Shown one piece after another: positions 24,155 through 33,179 of a stretch of 64,000 nucleotides of DNA. The translations under genes and the position numbers were made by a program. The first letter of the stretch is position 1; every line of letters begins with the position of its first letter. Origin of the DNA: an uncultured Collinsella sp. (GTDB lineage Bacteria > Actinomycetota > Coriobacteriia > Coriobacteriales > Coriobacteriaceae); assembly GCA_934621295.1 (NCBI GenBank), contig CAKTVB010000004.1, forward strand, positions 95,627-159,626, written 5' to 3'. The notes beneath the pieces were generated by a model. That model was not told the DNA's origin and did not search any database. It saw only the letters and a program-made list of their open reading frames with translations.

Positions 24155-25360
24155 CTATCGGGCTTCGAGCTCGTTGATGAGTCGCTGGGCCACCTCGACG
24201 CAGTCGCCGACGACGGCATATTGCGCGGCGTTGAAGATGGGGGCGTCCGCATCCTCGTTGACGGCGATGACGGTCTGGGCTCCGCTGATTCCCGCCAAGT
24301 GCTGGATGGCGCCGGAAACGCCCATGCTGATGAGCAGCTCAGGGGCGACGGAAACTCCCGTCTGGCCAACCTGATGGCGGTATTCGAGCCATCCCGCCTC
24401 GACCAGGGGACGCGTGCAGCCGATCTCTGCTCCCAGCAGCTCCGCCAGGTGGCGCATCACGGGTAGGCTTTTCTTCGAGCCGATGCCGCGGCCCAGCACG
24501 AGCAGGCGCTTGGCTTTGGCAATCGACGCCTGGCTATCGGCGGGAATGTGCTCGAGGATACGTGTGCGGGAGCAGACGGACGCATCGAGCTCGACATCGA
24601 TCACGCGGCCCGTGCGATTTGCATCGGCCTGGGGCGCGCAGAAGATGCCGGGACGGACCGTTGCCATCTGGGGGCGATGCGCGGGGCACATGATGGTTGC
24701 CATGAGGTTGCCGCCAAAGGCGGGGCGCGTTTGATGCAGCAAGCCGGTTTCCTCGTCCATCTCGAGTACCGTGCAGTCGGCGGTAAGACCCGTCTGCAGG
24801 CGCACGGCGATGCTTGGAGCGAGCTCACGGCCAAAGTCGGTGGCACCATAGAGGATTACCTCAGGGCGATACTCGCGCGCGAGGCCGCAGATCCAGTGGG
24901 CGAAGACGCTCGAGTCGTTTGCGGCCAGGCGGTTGTCCCGGCAGCGCAGCACCTCGTCGGCACCGCGGGCGACCAAAGCATTTGCCGCTGCGCCGCCGGC
25001 GTCCGAGGCTTCCCCCACGATGGCGACAACGCGGCAATCTCGCTGAGCGGCGAGTTCGCGTGCACGCCCCAGCAGCTCGAACGCCACCGGCAGCACGGCT
25101 CCCGTCGAGTCCGTTTGGGCAAAGACCCAGATGTCTCGATAGGAGGACAGATCGATGTCCGCTCGCGCTTCATCACGCTCGATTGAAAGGGCTCCTACCG
25201 GGCAGGCATCCACGCACGAGCCGCATAGGATGCACGAGTCGGTGACGTGTGCGCAGCGGTTGGGTCGCTCGCCCGTAACGACGATGCCGCCCGAGGCACA
25301 AGCACGGACGCAACGCCCGCAACCGACGCAAGCCTCGGCGTCAATCAAAAGTCCGCTCAT
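24155..25360 (-). CDS. etfA: Electron transfer flavoprotein alpha subunit with N-terminal ferredoxin domain
   Basis: 401 residues. The first 62 residues form a two-cluster ferredoxin (Cys 11, 14, 17, 21 and Cys 43, 46, 49, 53, the second set ending CP). An ETF alpha domain follows, with the C-terminal FAD-binding region (LGRGIGSKKSL, EYRHQVGQTGVSVAPELLISMGVSGAIQHLAG). This fused form is the one found in LctC of Acetobacterium, part of a lactate dehydrogenase that couples NAD+ and ferredoxin. Its ATG directly abuts the stop of etfB. Expected to accept electrons from the GlcD-like oxidase of the same operon. Confidence 0.92.
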   Translation of the reverse strand: MSGLLIDAEACVGCGRCVRACASGGIVVTGERPNRCAHVTDSCILCGSCVDACPVGALSIERDEARADIDLSSYRDIWVFAQTDSTGAVLPVAFELLGRARELAAQRDCRVVAIVGEASDAGGAAANALVARGADEVLRCRDNRLAANDSSVFAHWICGLAREYRPEVILYGATDFGRELAPSIAVRLQTGLTADCTVLEMDEETGLLHQTRPAFGGNLMATIMCPAHRPQMATVRPGIFCAPQADANRTGRVIDVELDASVCSRTRILEHIPADSQASIAKAKRLLVLGRGIGSKKSLPVMRHLAELLGAEIGCTRPLVEAGWLEYRHQVGQTGVSVAPELLISMGVSGAIQHLAGISGAQTVIAVNEDADAPIFNAAQYAVVGDCVEVAQRLINELEAR

Positions 25361-26155
25361 CTAGTTCATCTCCTCAAGAAGATCGGCGAGGGCGCGCACC
25401 TGGGTGTCGATATCGCCGTCGATAAACGTGCAGTCATGGGTGCGTTCGGGAACAAACGAACGCACGACTTGCGTGGGCGATCCCGCAAGGCCGCAACGGG
25501 CGGTATCTGCGCCCGCATCTGCCGCGGTGAGCACCTCGACCGAGGCGTCCTCGGCAGCGAGCACTCCGGCGATGCTGGGCATGCGCAGCTGGGCCACGTC
25601 TTTGCCCACGGTGATGACGGCGGGCAGGGGGACATCTACCACGTCGTGGCCCTCGTCGGTTGCATGCGTCACGACGATATGGTCATTTGCGACCTCGCGA
25701 ATCTCGGAAACGTCGGTGACGCAGGGGATATCAAACGCGCCCGCAAGCTCGGGGCCGATCTGCGCGGTGTCGCCGTCGACGGCCATCTTTCCGCAGATGA
25801 TGAGGTCGGGGTTGCCTATGCGCTCGATGCCGAGCGTGAGCGCGTAACAGGTGGCGAGGGTGTCGGCTCCCGCAAAGGCGCGATCGGAGAGTAAAAGGCC
25901 AGCGTCAGCACCGCGCGCTATGCAGTCGCGCAAGAGGTCTGCCGTTGCGGGGATGCCCATGGAAAGGGCGGTGACGGTGACGTTTGCTCCCCGGTCTGTC
26001 AGGGTTTCGCGTGCCTGCAGCGCACACTCCAGCGCCGTGGCGTCGAAGGGGTTGATAACCGCTTGCTTGCCGTCTCGCACGATGGTGTTGGTCTTCGGGT
26101 CCATCTTGACCTCGGTGCTGCTGGGCACCGCCTTGACGCAGGCTATGATGCGCAT
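25361..26155 (-). CDS. etfB: Electron transfer flavoprotein beta subunit
   Basis: 264 residues. It starts MRIIACVKAVPSSTEVKMDP and continues NPFDATALECALQ, VTALSMGIP, DLIICGKMAVDGDTAQIGPELAGAFDIP, the usual ETF beta pattern with the nucleotide-binding loop. It pairs with the downstream ETF alpha subunit. It starts one base after the end of the FAD-oxidase gene, so the three genes are tightly coupled. The upstream open frame to 26695 is antisense-like noise inside the oxidase gene. Confidence 0.92.
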   Translation of the reverse strand: MRIIACVKAVPSSTEVKMDPKTNTIVRDGKQAVINPFDATALECALQARETLTDRGANVTVTALSMGIPATADLLRDCIARGADAGLLLSDRAFAGADTLATCYALTLGIERIGNPDLIICGKMAVDGDTAQIGPELAGAFDIPCVTDVSEIREVANDHIVVTHATDEGHDVVDVPLPAVITVGKDVAQLRMPSIAGVLAAEDASVEVLTAADAGADTARCGLAGSPTQVVRSFVPERTHDCTFIDGDIDTQVRALADLLEEMN

Positions 26156-26156
26156 G

Positions 26157-27752
26157 CTATTCAACCTCCTTACGGGCGGCGTCTGCCGTGTCGGGCGCAA
26201 ACAGGTTGCCGCGGCCCAGCTGCGCCTTGGGGTCGAGTTGGGCCTTGAGGGATGCCATCTGGGCGATGTGCTCTTCGCCGTACATGACGGTGAGGAAATC
26301 GCGCTTGATCTTGCCCACGCCGTGCTCTGCCGAGACGGCGCCTCCCATCTCGGTGACCTTCGCGGCCCACTCCAAGAACAGCTTTTTGCCGTTGGCGTAA
26401 TCCGCGTCGTCGCGCGGCAGGATGTTGACGTGCAAGTGGTTGTTGCCGATGTGTCCCCATGCTGCCGATTCGAGGCCGGCGGCGGCGATGGTCTGGCGAT
26501 AGTGGGCAATGACATCTGCCAGGCGATCGTCGGGTACGGACATGTCGCTTCCCAGCTTGGTGATGGAGGGGGAGGTGCGACGGCGTTCGTCAATGAGCAT
26601 GTTGACGCTTTCGGGGACGGCGTGGCGGAAGAATCGTTGGCACTCGCGGTCGATGTCCGTGCGAGCGACCCAGGTGTCATAGCGGCTGCCGCCATGCGCT
26701 TCGAGGAGGTTTCCCAGGCGCGCGAGCTCGGCCGTGGCCTCCTCTTGCGAATCGGCCTCGAGTTCTACATATACGCAGTAGGCAAAGCGCGGGTCGAGTT
26801 TGGGCAGTGCGGAGAAAGCGGTGCTTGCCTCGCGCTGGTGGCGCAGGATGTTGAGGGCAGCGGCGTCGAAGTACTCCATGGCGACGGCTCGCTCGAGGGC
26901 CGGGCGCGCAGCGCTAACAAAGGCCACCGCGGCGTCTTCTGCCTCAAAGAAGCAATTGACGCCCCAGGTCACGGCGGGTACCGGCATGAGGGCGAGCTCA
27001 AGCTCACAGATGACGCCCAGAGTGCCGTCGCTGCCAATGAATAGGTCGATGGCGTCCATATCGTCTTCGACATAGTAGCCAGAGGCGTTTTTGGTGTGAG
27101 GCATCTGATAGGTGGGGAGGTCGAGTTCGAGCATGGCGCCCGACTCGGTTTCGAGCGAGAGATGGCGTCCGTGCCCGCGCACCTCGCCACGGCGCAGCGA
27201 TAAAGCATCGCCGTTGGCGAGCGCCACGCGTACGGCAGAGATATGGCCGCGCACGGGGCCGTAGGCGTAGCTGCGCGCGCCCGATGCGTTGCAGGCCGCC
27301 ATGCCGCCCAAGCAAGCCGAGGCCTCGGTAGGATCGGTGGGGAAGAACTGCTCGGGGCCGGCATAGAGCTCGTCGAGCGCCTGTAGGCTCACGGCGTCCC
27401 AGTCTTGTGCAGGGATGGATTTGTTGGCGAGGTGCTTGCGCAGCTCGGAGAGAATTACTCCGGGCTGTACGCGCAGGTAGAACATGCCTTTTTCGTCGCG
27501 GCGAAGGCCCAGATAAGAGCAAGCTCGCGAGAGGTTCATGACGTGGCCGCCAGCGGGAACGGCGCCACCGGCGAGTCCGGTGCGGCTACCTTGCACGGTG
27601 ATGGGCGTGCCGGTGGGATACAGCTCGCGCAGAACGGAGCGAATCTCGTCCTCACACGTGGGGAACGAGATGGTCTGTGCCGATCCGACGCTGCGCGATT
27701 CATCGCGCAAGTATTCTTCAAATTCCGCGCCAAGCGGTTTGATCTGGGTCAT
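26157..27752 (-). CDS. FAD-binding 2-hydroxyacid oxidase (GlcD/LctD-like)
   Basis: 531 residues. The PCMH-type FAD domain is seen in TPITVQGSRTGLAGGAVPAGG and NASGYYVEDDMDAIDLFIGSDGTLGV. The C-terminal FAD-oxidase domain includes WGHIGNNHLHVN and the end motif SAEHGVGKIKRDFL. The family covers D-lactate dehydrogenases and glycolate oxidase GlcD. Together with etfB and ferredoxin-etfA it has the same three-part composition as the electron-confurcating lactate dehydrogenase LctBCD, so D-lactate (or another 2-hydroxyacid) to keto acid is the best guess. The frame is open to 27890, but homology starts at 27752. Confidence 0.85.
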   Translation of the reverse strand: MTQIKPLGAEFEEYLRDESRSVGSAQTISFPTCEDEIRSVLRELYPTGTPITVQGSRTGLAGGAVPAGGHVMNLSRACSYLGLRRDEKGMFYLRVQPGVILSELRKHLANKSIPAQDWDAVSLQALDELYAGPEQFFPTDPTEASACLGGMAACNASGARSYAYGPVRGHISAVRVALANGDALSLRRGEVRGHGRHLSLETESGAMLELDLPTYQMPHTKNASGYYVEDDMDAIDLFIGSDGTLGVICELELALMPVPAVTWGVNCFFEAEDAAVAFVSAARPALERAVAMEYFDAAALNILRHQREASTAFSALPKLDPRFAYCVYVELEADSQEEATAELARLGNLLEAHGGSRYDTWVARTDIDRECQRFFRHAVPESVNMLIDERRRTSPSITKLGSDMSVPDDRLADVIAHYRQTIAAAGLESAAWGHIGNNHLHVNILPRDDADYANGKKLFLEWAAKVTEMGGAVSAEHGVGKIKRDFLTVMYGEEHIAQMASLKAQLDPKAQLGRGNLFAPDTADAARKEVE

Positions 27753-28135
27753 ATGGACTTGCCCCTTTGCCTCGATGAGCGGCTTGTCTCGTGAGGCGTC
27801 GACGTGGGCGATGGGTCGTGAGGCAAGGTGCATGCCGTGCCGCGCGCGATCGAGTTGGCGGCGCCTCCCTGCCACCTGTTGCCTTAGCATCCTAGAGGCC
27901 TTGTGTTACGTGAGCGTTTCGGGTTGGCGTTGATTTTGGTCACGGGGCGATGGTCCGCTGCTTGCTTTGGGATGCGCGGCTCTCGATCGATTTCCGAGAC
28001 GGTTGAAACAGATTGCTACAGCTCTGAAAATTAAGGCATACGCGCAGCCATGCGGCTGCCATCCGATATACACTAAGCGGTCCAATTGATGGTCGTCGGC
28101 TTGCAGGCCGGGTAATTATCGACGAGGGGAATTTT
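27753..28135. other. Divergent intergenic region
   Basis: 383 bp between the divergent lactate-dehydrogenase-like operon and azlC should hold both promoters. A TATACA at 28070-28075 is a weak -10 candidate for azlC. No RNA element or gene is recognised. Confidence 0.4.
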
Positions 28136-28843
28136 GTGGTAGAGACAAAGGGCATGGCGCGCAGAGTTTTCGCCTTGGCGTGGCCGGTGGCGCTTTCCTA
28201 TATCGCGGTGGGTCTTGCCTGCGGCGTCCTCGAGGCCACGGCGGGCATGGCTCCTTGGATGGCGTTTGTTCTGGGCTGCACGTTTCTTTCCGGTGCAGGG
28301 CAATTCATGATGAGCAACTTGTGGATGGCAGGCGTTCCCATGCCTTCCATTTTGGTGAGCGTCGCAACGGTTTCCTCCAGGTTCGCCTTGTATTCGGCCT
28401 CGTTGGCCCCGCGACTCTCGCATGCGCCCCGTCGGCTCGCCCTAGGCGTGTGCGCCACGCTTACCGAGGAATCCTTCGGCATCAACATGGCAAAACTCAT
28501 GAACGATGACGAGTGGACGGAGGTCCATGCCCTTCTTTTCAATGTCGTCCTGCTTTTCACCTGGGGTGGATCTTGTGCCGTGGGTGCTGCAATCGGCGCT
28601 GCGGTGACGATCCCGACCACCGTTGCCGGATTTGTCATGACCTCGCTATTCATCTTTTTGCTTTGCACGCAGAAGCTGAGCATGCCGGTGGCCGCGGCGA
28701 TTCTTGTTGCCTTTGCCGTTGTCGCCCTGCTCAAATATGTGGGGCTGACTGCGCTTGCTGTCCCGGTTGCTGCGGTCACGGGAGTTATCGCTGCACTTGT
28801 TGTGGACGGCCTGATGCTTCAGGGAGCTCACGATGCCCGTTAA
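28136..28843 (+). CDS. azlC: AzlC-family branched-chain amino-acid exporter subunit
   Basis: 235 residues and very hydrophobic. The N-terminal pattern ALAWPVALSYIAVGLACGVLEATAGM and the following FVLGCTFLSGAGQFMMSNLW match AzlC proteins (TC LIV-E family), large subunit of branched-chain amino-acid exporters. GTG start with GAGGGGAA upstream; an ATG six codons later is possible. It overlaps azlD by 11 bp, typical of the two-subunit exporter. Confidence 0.85.
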   Translation: MVETKGMARRVFALAWPVALSYIAVGLACGVLEATAGMAPWMAFVLGCTFLSGAGQFMMSNLWMAGVPMPSILVSVATVSSRFALYSASLAPRLSHAPRRLALGVCATLTEESFGINMAKLMNDDEWTEVHALLFNVVLLFTWGGSCAVGAAIGAAVTIPTTVAGFVMTSLFIFLLCTQKLSMPVAAAILVAFAVVALLKYVGLTALAVPVAAVTGVIAALVVDGLMLQGAHDAR

Positions 28844-29162
28844 CGATTTCCTCGTCCTTTGGCTCGTCTCTTTTGGCGCTATCTTTGCATGTCGCGTACT
28901 CCCGCTCCTGATGCTGCGCGGTCGAGCCCTCTCCGTGCGAGTGACTACGGCATTGGGCTATATCCCGCCTGCTGCGTTTGCCGCACTGGTGGCAAATGAT
29001 TTGATCGCCCCCGGTTCCGTGGCCGCTAACGGCTTATGGGCCACGCTTGCGCCTTGGGTGGCCTCCGGCGCTGTTGCGGTCATCGCATGCAAGACGCGCT
29101 CGATGCTCGCCTGCTGCGTCGCGGGTGTGGTCGCGTACGTGCTGCTTATGGCGTTGGTCTAG
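28833..29162 (+). CDS. azlD: AzlD-family exporter small subunit
   Basis: 109 residues with four hydrophobic segments. The start (FLVLWLVSFGAIFACRVLPLLML) and LGYIPPAAFAALVANDLI match AzlD. It partners with AzlC to export branched-chain or related amino acids. Translation is coupled by the overlap. Confidence 0.87.
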   Translation: MPVNDFLVLWLVSFGAIFACRVLPLLMLRGRALSVRVTTALGYIPPAAFAALVANDLIAPGSVAANGLWATLAPWVASGAVAVIACKTRSMLACCVAGVVAYVLLMALV

Positions 29163-29273
29163 ATAAAACTGCCCAGGTGCGAGTCTGTTTGCAGTGCGTT
29201 GCAGCCCCAAGGGCTTGCTCGGGGCGTTACCATGACACGGTAGATTGGTACGAGTGGCCGTGTGGAGGACCTG

Positions 29274-30281
29274 ATGGATGCAGATTGCAAACTTGAGGTG
29301 GCCATCTTTGCGATGGATGGGATGTGGGCCCATGATCTTGCGAGCGTCTTGCAGGTGTTTGGCGGCGTCATGGAGCAAGATGGCACCGAGCCCTGTCATA
29401 TCACCTGCGTAGCTTCAAAGCAAAGGGTGCGCCTCGACCACGGCTTGTCTATCGAAGCGGTTCTCTTCGATCAATACTCCATCCAGCCGGATATCGTATG
29501 CGTGCCGGGTTTTGCAAATCCATATTTGGCGCCGGAGCTTTTGAAATCCGACCTTGGGGACGAGGATACGGGCGAGGATACCGGCTGTGACTGGCTTGCT
29601 ACTGTTCACAAGCGCGGCGCAGAGGTCGTAGCGCTCGGTACGGGTCCGTTCGTCTTGGCATGGGCGGGCTTGCTTCGCGATGTCTACTGCACGGTCCACC
29701 GCAAATATGTCGGCGAATTCGAGGCTTTTTGTCAAAAGGCCCGTTTGCGCTCCGATCAGCTTTTGGTCCACGATGCAGCGCATCGCATTTGGACCTGCGC
29801 CGGCGGCGCGTCGTGCCTGGACATTTGCCTGGAGGTTCTCATGCACGTGGGCTCTCGCGGCTTTGCCCGCCGCGTTGCAGACACTATGAACCTCTGGAGT
29901 CCCCATGCGCTCGAGACGAGGCAGGATGCGCTTGGACTTCCCGAGGCTCTGGCAGAAGACCGTAAGGGGAGGGAGATCGTGAACCTTGCGATGGCGATAC
30001 GACGGCACCTCAACCTCAACTGGTCGATTGCGGAGATGGCTTGGTATGCCGGCATGTCAGCGCGCACCTTTCAGCGCCAGTTTCAACGGGCGATGGGCAC
30101 GAGTCCCACGCGTTGGCTTATCGCGGAGCGTGTTTCGGCGGCCTGCAGCCTTCTGGAAGAAAGCGATCTTTCTATCTCCGATATCGCTCAAAAGGTGGGC
30201 ATGGGCGATGCGGCTATGCTGCGCCGACATTTTTCTGCGGCTATGGGCGTCTCGCCAAGCGAGTATCGCAAGCGCGTATAG
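29274..30281 (+). CDS. GlxA-like AraC-family regulator (DJ-1/PfpI domain + AraC HTH)
   Basis: 335 residues. The first two thirds follow the DJ-1/PfpI-like amidotransferase fold used as a sensor domain in GlxA-type regulators (VAIFAMDGMWAHDLASVLQVFGG, DIVCVPGF, ALGTGPFVLAWAGLL). The C-terminal 100 residues are a double AraC helix-turn-helix (WSIAEMAWYAGMSARTFQRQFQRAMGTSPTRWL, DLSISDIAQKVGMGDAAMLRRHF). GGAGG lies five bases before ATG 29274; GTG 29262 would add four residues. Its effector and targets are not evident. Confidence 0.87.
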   Translation: MDADCKLEVAIFAMDGMWAHDLASVLQVFGGVMEQDGTEPCHITCVASKQRVRLDHGLSIEAVLFDQYSIQPDIVCVPGFANPYLAPELLKSDLGDEDTGEDTGCDWLATVHKRGAEVVALGTGPFVLAWAGLLRDVYCTVHRKYVGEFEAFCQKARLRSDQLLVHDAAHRIWTCAGGASCLDICLEVLMHVGSRGFARRVADTMNLWSPHALETRQDALGLPEALAEDRKGREIVNLAMAIRRHLNLNWSIAEMAWYAGMSARTFQRQFQRAMGTSPTRWLIAERVSAACSLLEESDLSISDIAQKVGMGDAAMLRRHFSAAMGVSPSEYRKRV

Positions 30282-30307
30282 AGCGCAGATACAAAGCGCC
30301 GGAAAAG

Positions 30308-30348
30308 AAACCGCAGGCTTCGAGGCGTGTGCCTGAAGCCTGCGGTTT
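30308..30348. terminator. Bidirectional terminator
   Basis: A perfect 14-bp stem (30308-30321 with 30335-30348, AAACCGCAGGCTTC) lies between the AraC gene and the convergent SDR gene. Confidence 0.8.
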
Positions 30349-30406
30349 GGAGGGAAAGGGACCTGGTGCGTTGTTGGCCGTTTGGGCGAATGCGACGAGG
30401 TTGGCG

Positions 30407-31192
30407 CTACTCGTCGTATTCACCTGCCGCCTGACCGCACGAAGCGGTGGTGCCGCCGTCAACGCAGAGCACCTGTCCGGTGATAAAGCCGGCGTCCTCG
30501 CTTGCAAGGAAGCAGGCTGCGCGGGCGATGTCGTCAACTTGGCCGATGCGACCCAACGGGATTCGCTCGACAAAGGGAGCGACCTTTTCGGGGTCGGTCC
30601 AGACGCTGCGATTCAGATCGGTTGCGGTGATACAGGGGGCGACGCCGTTGACACGCACTCCCATAGGGCCATAGTCGATGGCCAGGCAGCGGATAAGGCC
30701 GACCACGGCATGCTTGGTGGCGTTGTAAGCGTGCTGTCGGTAGTCGCCACCCACTCCGCTCACGCTTGCGGTCTGTACGATGTTGCCCTTGGACTCAATG
30801 AGATGGGGCAGCGCGAACTTGGCCAGGTAAAAGAGAGAATCGACGTTGACGGCAAAGAGCTTGTGCCAAGAGGATTCGGGGAACTCGGTGAAGGGACCCG
30901 TGGTGAAGATGCCGGCGTTGTTCATAAGAACATCGAGCCGACCGAATTTCTTGACCGTCCGTTCAATGAGGTTTTTGCAGCTCTCCTCGTCCGAAACGTC
31001 GCAGGCGGTTGAGATGCAGCCAGGATACGCGGCAATCGTTTCCCTTGCGCTTATCACATCGATGTCCGAGGCGACGACGGTTGCCCCGTTTTCTGCAAAG
31101 GCTCGTGCGATGGAGCGACCGATGCCGCGTGCGGCACCGGTAACGATGACGACTTTTCCTTCAAAGGGATACGTGTTGGAGGTGATGCCCAT
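30407..31192 (-). CDS. Short-chain dehydrogenase/reductase
   Basis: 261 residues, classical SDR length. TGAARGIGR (cofactor loop), NNAGI, a catalytic Ser in QTASVSG, and YNATK (YxxxK) are all present. VVASDID after strand beta-2 suggests NAD(H) preference. The C-terminus VTGQVLCVDGG is typical of FabG-like SDRs. Substrate unknown; it is not next to fatty-acid genes. Monocistronic. Confidence 0.9.
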   Translation of the reverse strand: MGITSNTYPFEGKVVIVTGAARGIGRSIARAFAENGATVVASDIDVISARETIAAYPGCISTACDVSDEESCKNLIERTVKKFGRLDVLMNNAGIFTTGPFTEFPESSWHKLFAVNVDSLFYLAKFALPHLIESKGNIVQTASVSGVGGDYRQHAYNATKHAVVGLIRCLAIDYGPMGVRVNGVAPCITATDLNRSVWTDPEKVAPFVERIPLGRIGQVDDIARAACFLASEDAGFITGQVLCVDGGTTASCGQAAGEYDE

Positions 31193-31368
31193 GAGATGCT
31201 CCTTGCCGTGTTACGCGCCACAGTGTATCAACGCGCTGCGAGCGCGATTTCTGACGGAATGCATCAAAGGTGGCCATCTCTGATATCCATTACGATACCG
31301 TTTTGAAATAAATAGGATAGAGACGAACGCGCCATTTATCGGTATTATCGTGCCACTATGTAGGCTGT

Positions 31369-32316
31369 CTATTGCCCGCTCGGCCGGTTGACGATAACGA
31401 TGCCCGCGCTAACCAACACGAGTGCGATAACGGCAAAGAGGGGATTTACGGCGTCGGTCTCGCCCAGGATCACGGCCGACATCGCCGCGCCAAAGACGGG
31501 TGTCATGAAGCCGAAGATGCTCACGCGGCTCACGGGGTTTGCGGCGAGGAGCCTCGACCAGAGGGTGTATGCCATGGCCGAGATAAATCCCATATAGAGG
31601 ATGAGGGCGAGCGCAGGCCCGGGGGATATGGGACAAAGGCTTCCGCCCATGGCAAGGCCGCAGCCAAGCAGCACGATGCCTCCCGTGACGAACTGCCAGC
31701 CCGAGAGCAAGACCGAGTTGTGCGTGCGTCCGAGGACGGCGATAAAACAGGTGGAAATCGCTCCGGCAACGCTGCTGAGCAGGATGAATCCTTCTCCGTC
31801 GAGTGCGAACGAAAACGCGGCATCGCCGCTGCCGCCAAGGTTTACAAGGACGACGCCGGTAAAGCCGATGGCACAGCCGATGACGGCTTTGCGGGTGAGG
31901 CGTTCGGTCTTGAAGATGAGGGCTGCAAAGAGGATGGCGAAGAAGTACGCCGCGGCTCCGATGATGGAGCTGGTGACGCCTGCGGCGCGGCTGAGGCCGC
32001 CGTAGAAGAAGAAGTACTGCAGCACGGTCTGGAATAGCGCGAGGATGGCGATGGCACCAAGGTCGCGCTTGGCAGGTAGGAGCGCCCGGCGCTGTGCGAT
32101 GCTGACGCCGACCACGACCATGATGCCGGCGATCGTGAAGCGCGTGCCTGCAAAGACGAGCCGTGAGGCGACGTCGGACCCGGCGATGCCAAACAGCTCG
32201 TAGCCGACCTTTACGCAAGGATATGCCGAGCCCCAAAGGCCGCAGCTGATCAGGCAGCCCAGTATCAGGCCGGGCAGGGTCCCCAAAAACGGTTTGTCAG
32301 TACGTTCACGTGTCAT
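31369..32316 (-). CDS. EamA-family (DMT) transporter
   Basis: 315 residues with ten predicted membrane segments in two EamA repeats. Characteristic starts are LILGCLISCGLWGSAYPCVKVGYELFG and the second-repeat end VSRVSIFGFMTPVFGAAMSAVILGE. DMT-superfamily members of this kind export amino acids or other metabolites; the substrate is unknown. Confidence 0.87.
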   Translation of the reverse strand: MTRERTDKPFLGTLPGLILGCLISCGLWGSAYPCVKVGYELFGIAGSDVASRLVFAGTRFTIAGIMVVVGVSIAQRRALLPAKRDLGAIAILALFQTVLQYFFFYGGLSRAAGVTSSIIGAAAYFFAILFAALIFKTERLTRKAVIGCAIGFTGVVLVNLGGSGDAAFSFALDGEGFILLSSVAGAISTCFIAVLGRTHNSVLLSGWQFVTGGIVLLGCGLAMGGSLCPISPGPALALILYMGFISAMAYTLWSRLLAANPVSRVSIFGFMTPVFGAAMSAVILGETDAVNPLFAVIALVLVSAGIVIVNRPSGQ

Positions 32317-33118
32317 AGCTCCCCATGATACACGACCGGACGGATGCGGCAGTTTTATTCGCGGCGCGATGTGGCATGTTACTGCGTTTTTACGTGCTTC
32401 GAAAGGCGTTTATCGCTTCGTGGGCCATATGGGGGCTGTTTTCGAGCAGGCCTGGCCATTCGAAAAAATGCTACTCATACAAAACAATTCGATATCGGTG
32501 CCCTATTTCGGTTTTGCGGAGTAGCTCTCGAATTGATTTTGGGAAACCCCAGGATTAAAGGGGGTTAATAATCTGGCTACTTGATGACTTGAGGTTAAGG
32601 GTACCGATTTCGATGAGTTTCGAAAAATGAAGGTGAGGTGAGAGTCGCCTTAAAAACGTGAACGCCGCTCGAAAGACCTCTCTGTTTAGCAGATATCTGC
32701 TGATGAGTGGCGGCTTTTGAAACGTTGCGGCTTGGGCGGGCGAGCCTTGCGTCGATAGCCACCGCTCGAGAGCGGGCTGGCTTCAAATGAGTGGCGGCTT
32801 TTCGAACATTTCCGAATGAGTGGCGGCTTTTGAAACGCTCTGGGAGCGAAATCGGCTGCAGGGTGCACGATTATCCGCCACTCGTTTCAAAATGAGTGAT
32901 TTACCGCCACTCGTTGAGGGTTGCGGCGGGTACGGGGCGCGACGGGCGAACGCTGCCGCGGGGAGCGCGGGGCGCAGCGCGAACGTGGGACATGGGAGCG
33001 CGGGGCGCAGTAGACGAAGGCCGCTACGCCCGCAAGACACGCAGCTGATGGAGCGCCCGATCAGCGCGGTATCCACGTGGGGTACGAAGCCAGAGAACAG
33101 GTTTACGCCCGGGGCATG
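32317..33118. other. Long noncoding, repeat-bearing region
   Basis: About 800 bp with no credible gene. The left part (32317-32700) is less GC-rich than the genes around it and may be decayed sequence. The middle carries five copies of the GAGTGGCGG motif (see the repeat entry). The right part (32920-33060) is GC-rich with simple repeats of GGGAGCGCGGGGCGCAG. Confidence 0.6.
32703..32915. repeat. Short repeat cluster with core GAGTGGCGG
   Basis: Three direct copies of ATGAGTGGCGGCTTTT begin at 32703, 32787 and 32816; the first and third continue GAAACG. Two inverted copies (CCGCCACTCGTT) begin at 32875 and 32904. Spacing is irregular (84, 29, then about 60 and 29 bp), so it is not a CRISPR array. 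Inverted pairs could fold. Confidence 0.75.
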
Positions 33119-33123
33119 AAAAA

Positions 33124-33150
33124 AGGCGCCGGCCCTGTGGGCCGACGCCT
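33124..33150 (-). terminator. Terminator of purL
   Basis: A 12-bp stem with one mismatch (33124-33135 with 33139-33150). AAAAA to its left gives the T-run on the minus strand, right after the purL stop. Confidence 0.8.
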
Positions 33151-33179
33151 GACATTGCGATCGATATGCTGCGAAGCGC

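Noticed and set aside
25361..26695. Longer EtfB reading frame starting at 26695
   Set aside because: The extra 180 codons lie antisense-frame inside the FAD-oxidase gene; EtfB homology starts at 26155.
32703..32915. CRISPR-like array
   Set aside because: Repeat spacing is irregular, copies occur in both orientations, and no cas gene is present.
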